Positions 5,264-6,983 of a DNA stretch of 6,983 bases are shown piece by piece. Origin of the DNA: Treponema sp. (GTDB lineage: Bacteria > Spirochaetota > Spirochaetia > Treponematales > Treponemataceae). The notes beneath the pieces are model-generated. The model was given only the letters and a program-made list of their open reading frames with translations. It was not told where the DNA came from and made no database searches. The translations under genes were made by a program, and so were the position numbers. Every line of letters starts with the position of its first letter. The first letter of the stretch is position 1. The DNA is taken from contig DLYJ01000208.1 in the NCBI GenBank assembly GCA_003447785.1, positions 1-6,983 on the forward strand, in the 5' to 3' direction.

Positions 5264-6983
5264 ATGTGTGGTATTGTTGGTTATGTTGGTGTTAAAGAGG
5301 CGACACCTGTTTTAATAAACGGTCTTAAAAAACTTGAATACAGAGGTTACGACTCAGCCGGAATCGCTGTTCTTTCAAAAGACGATAATGAGATTCTCGT
5401 TAAAAAATCAAAGGGCGCCCTTAAATTCCTCGTTGAACGCATAACTAACCAGGTCGTAAAGCAGTCAAAGCAGAAAGATTTAGTTCTTGCGGAAAAAGAA
5501 AATGAAGAAAACCTGCAGGCCCTTATCGCCAAAACTCCTGAATTCGTTTCGGGTAATGTGGGCATCGGCCATACACGCTGGGCAACACACGGCGAACCAA
5601 GTGATGTAAACTCACACCCGCAGACAAATGTTTCCGGAACTATTGCCGTTGTTCACAATGGAATTATCGAAAACTACGCAAAACTCAAGGCATTTTTGCA
5701 GGAGCAGGGGGTAGTATTCAAAAGCCAGACTGATACAGAAGTTGTTGCCCACCTTATCAACTATTTTTACGAAAAAACAAATGACCTTTTTAAGGCAGTT
5801 CTCGAAACCCTCCACCGCCTTGAAGGAAGCTATGCTTTAGGCGTTGTATGCAAAAATTATCCTGACCGAGTAATCGCTGCCCGCAAGGAAAGTCCTCTTA
5901 TCGTAGGTCTTGGAAAGGATGAAAACTTTATTGCAAGTGATGTTCCTGCAGTTCTCGAGTACACAAGGGATGTTTATTATCTTGAACAGAAAGAACTTGC
6001 CGTTTTGTATCAGGACCACGTAGACCTGTACAATTACGAAGGCGAAAAAATCCACCGGGAACCCACACATGTTGAATGGGACCTTTCAAGTGCAGAAAAG
6101 GGCGGTTTTGCACATTTTATGGTGAAGGAAATTCACGAACAGCCTCGGGCCCTCACGGACACAATGAGGCCACGCCTTGTATTTGAAGGAAACAAACCCG
6201 TAGACATCAACTTTGAAGAAATAGATTTCGGGGACGCATGGAAAACCGCCCGCCGCGTAGTTATCACTGCCTGCGGCACGGCTTATCACGCGGGAGTTGT
6301 TGCAAAATATGCATTTGAAAAGTTTGCGCGCATCAGCGTAGAAGTTGATGTTGCTTCAGAATTCCGCTACAGAAACCCGATTTTGAATAAGGACGATATT
6401 TTTATCGTAATCAGCCAGTCGGGCGAAACTGCCGACACCCTCGCTGCCCTCCGTCTTGCAAAGGCTGCTGGCGCACGGGTAATTGCAATTACAAACTGTG
6501 TAGGTTCAACAGTAAGCCGCGAAGCTGACAATGTAATTTACACCTGGGCCGGCCCTGAAATCGCCGTTGCTTCAACAAAAGCATATACGACACAGCTTAT
6601 GTGCCTGTACATGCTCGCACTCAAAACAGGTAAACTCCGGGATACACTTTCAGATAAGGACTACAAAAATGCCCTTAAGGAACTTTCACAGATTCCAGAA
6701 AAAGCAGAAGAAATTATTAAAAACCAGACAGAAATCCAGAAGTTTGCTTCAAAGCAGTTCAACAAGGAAAAAATCTTTTATATCGGCCGTCTGTTTGACA
6801 GCGCAAGTTCACTTGAGAGCGCCCTCAAACTAAAGGAAGTCAGCTACATGCACTGCGAAGCATTCAGTGCCGGTGAATTAAAGCACGGCCCGATTGCCCT
6901 TGTTGACCCTGATACTCTCGTTGTTGCAATCGCAACCCAGCCTGATTTGTATCAGAAACTTGCTTCAAACATTGTAGAAGTCA
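5264..6983 (+). CDS. glmS: Glutamine--fructose-6-phosphate aminotransferase (isomerizing), 3'-truncated by window
   Basis: GlmS converts fructose 6-phosphate and glutamine to glucosamine 6-phosphate and glutamate in the cytoplasm, the entry step to UDP-GlcNAc and peptidoglycan. The first 573 residues are visible. The N-terminal glutaminase domain starts MCGIVG, where Cys2 becomes the nucleophile after Met removal, with YRGYDSAG (26-33), HTRWATHG (103-110), HNGIIENY (131-138) and QTDTE (155-159). The two SIS isomerase domains show CGTAYHAG (337-344), SQSGETADT (384-392) and ASTKAYTTQ (436-444). The isomerase catalytic region includes K522, E525 and H541, which align with E. coli K485, E488 and H504. 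About 70 C-terminal residues, including the expected catalytic lysine near the end, lie beyond the window. The region before HTRW is about 32 residues longer than in E. coli (roughly residues 50-98). No glmS ribozyme core is seen upstream; the leader is instead a palindromic repeat. Confidence 0.98.
   Translation, partial: MCGIVGYVGVKEATPVLINGLKKLEYRGYDSAGIAVLSKDDNEILVKKSKGALKFLVERITNQVVKQSKQKDLVLAEKENEENLQALIAKTPEFVSGNVGIGHTRWATHGEPSDVNSHPQTNVSGTIAVVHNGIIENYAKLKAFLQEQGVVFKSQTDTEVVAHLINYFYEKTNDLFKAVLETLHRLEGSYALGVVCKNYPDRVIAARKESPLIVGLGKDENFIASDVPAVLEYTRDVYYLEQKELAVLYQDHVDLYNYEGEKIHREPTHVEWDLSSAEKGGFAHFMVKEIHEQPRALTDTMRPRLVFEGNKPVDINFEEIDFGDAWKTARRVVITACGTAYHAGVVAKYAFEKFARISVEVDVASEFRYRNPILNKDDIFIVISQSGETADTLAALRLAKAAGARVIAITNCVGSTVSREADNVIYTWAGPEIAVASTKAYTTQLMCLYMLALKTGKLRDTLSDKDYKNALKELSQIPEKAEEIIKNQTEIQKFASKQFNKEKIFYIGRLFDSASSLESALKLKEVSYMHCEAFSAGELKHGPIALVDPDTLVVAIATQPDLYQKLASNIVEV

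Noticed and set aside
5347..6289. Several minus-strand open frames opposite glmS
   Set aside because: They are antisense shadows of a strongly conserved coding frame and have no ribosome binding sites or family features.

Overview
The window looks like chromosomal DNA of a host-associated spirochaete, most likely Treponema or a close relative. This is inferred from three things: moderate GC content (mid-40s by eye), Sec signal peptides that end in an Ala-Gln step, and the overall style of the predicted envelope proteins. No rRNA or marker gene confirms it. There are two conserved housekeeping genes at the edges, both cut by the window, and three less familiar envelope genes between them. There are no tRNA, rRNA or CRISPR features, and no gene-free stretch longer than 175 bases.

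Layout. Bases 2-1201 (+) hold most of mnmE, the tRNA wobble-uridine modification GTPase, without its N-terminus. A convergent gene at 1237-2463 (-) encodes a membrane-anchored protein resembling family 1 (sugar-type) ABC solute-binding proteins; no permease or ATPase gene lies nearby. The 108-bp region 2464-2571 carries divergent sigma70-like promoters and an inverted CCTAATATT/AATATTAGG repeat. The plus-strand promoter drives a two-gene unit. Its first gene (2572-3690) encodes an exported protein with a helical, coiled-coil N-terminal half and a beta-strand-rich C-terminal half that looks like an outer-membrane barrel. Its second gene (3677-5089, overlapping by 14 bp) encodes an inner-membrane protein with a periplasmic helical/coiled-coil part, one transmembrane helix and a cytoplasmic HD-GYP-like domain that has lost several metal ligands. 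The 174-bp gap 5090-5263 is mostly filled by a 131-bp composite palindrome. The window ends inside glmS (5264-6983, +), encoding glucosamine-6-phosphate synthase, which supplies amino sugar for the cell wall.

Two items stand out. First, the overlapping barrel/HD-GYP-like pair could form a link from outer membrane to cytoplasm, each partner sending a coiled coil into the periplasm. That is a hypothesis from architecture and gene coupling, not a known system I can name. Second, the element in front of glmS consists of two inverted 30-nt hairpin modules with compensatory base changes, enclosed by GGGGyTGTCC terminal inverted repeats. It carries a good promoter pointing into glmS, so it looks like a non-autonomous mobile or BIME-like repeat that has become the glmS leader.
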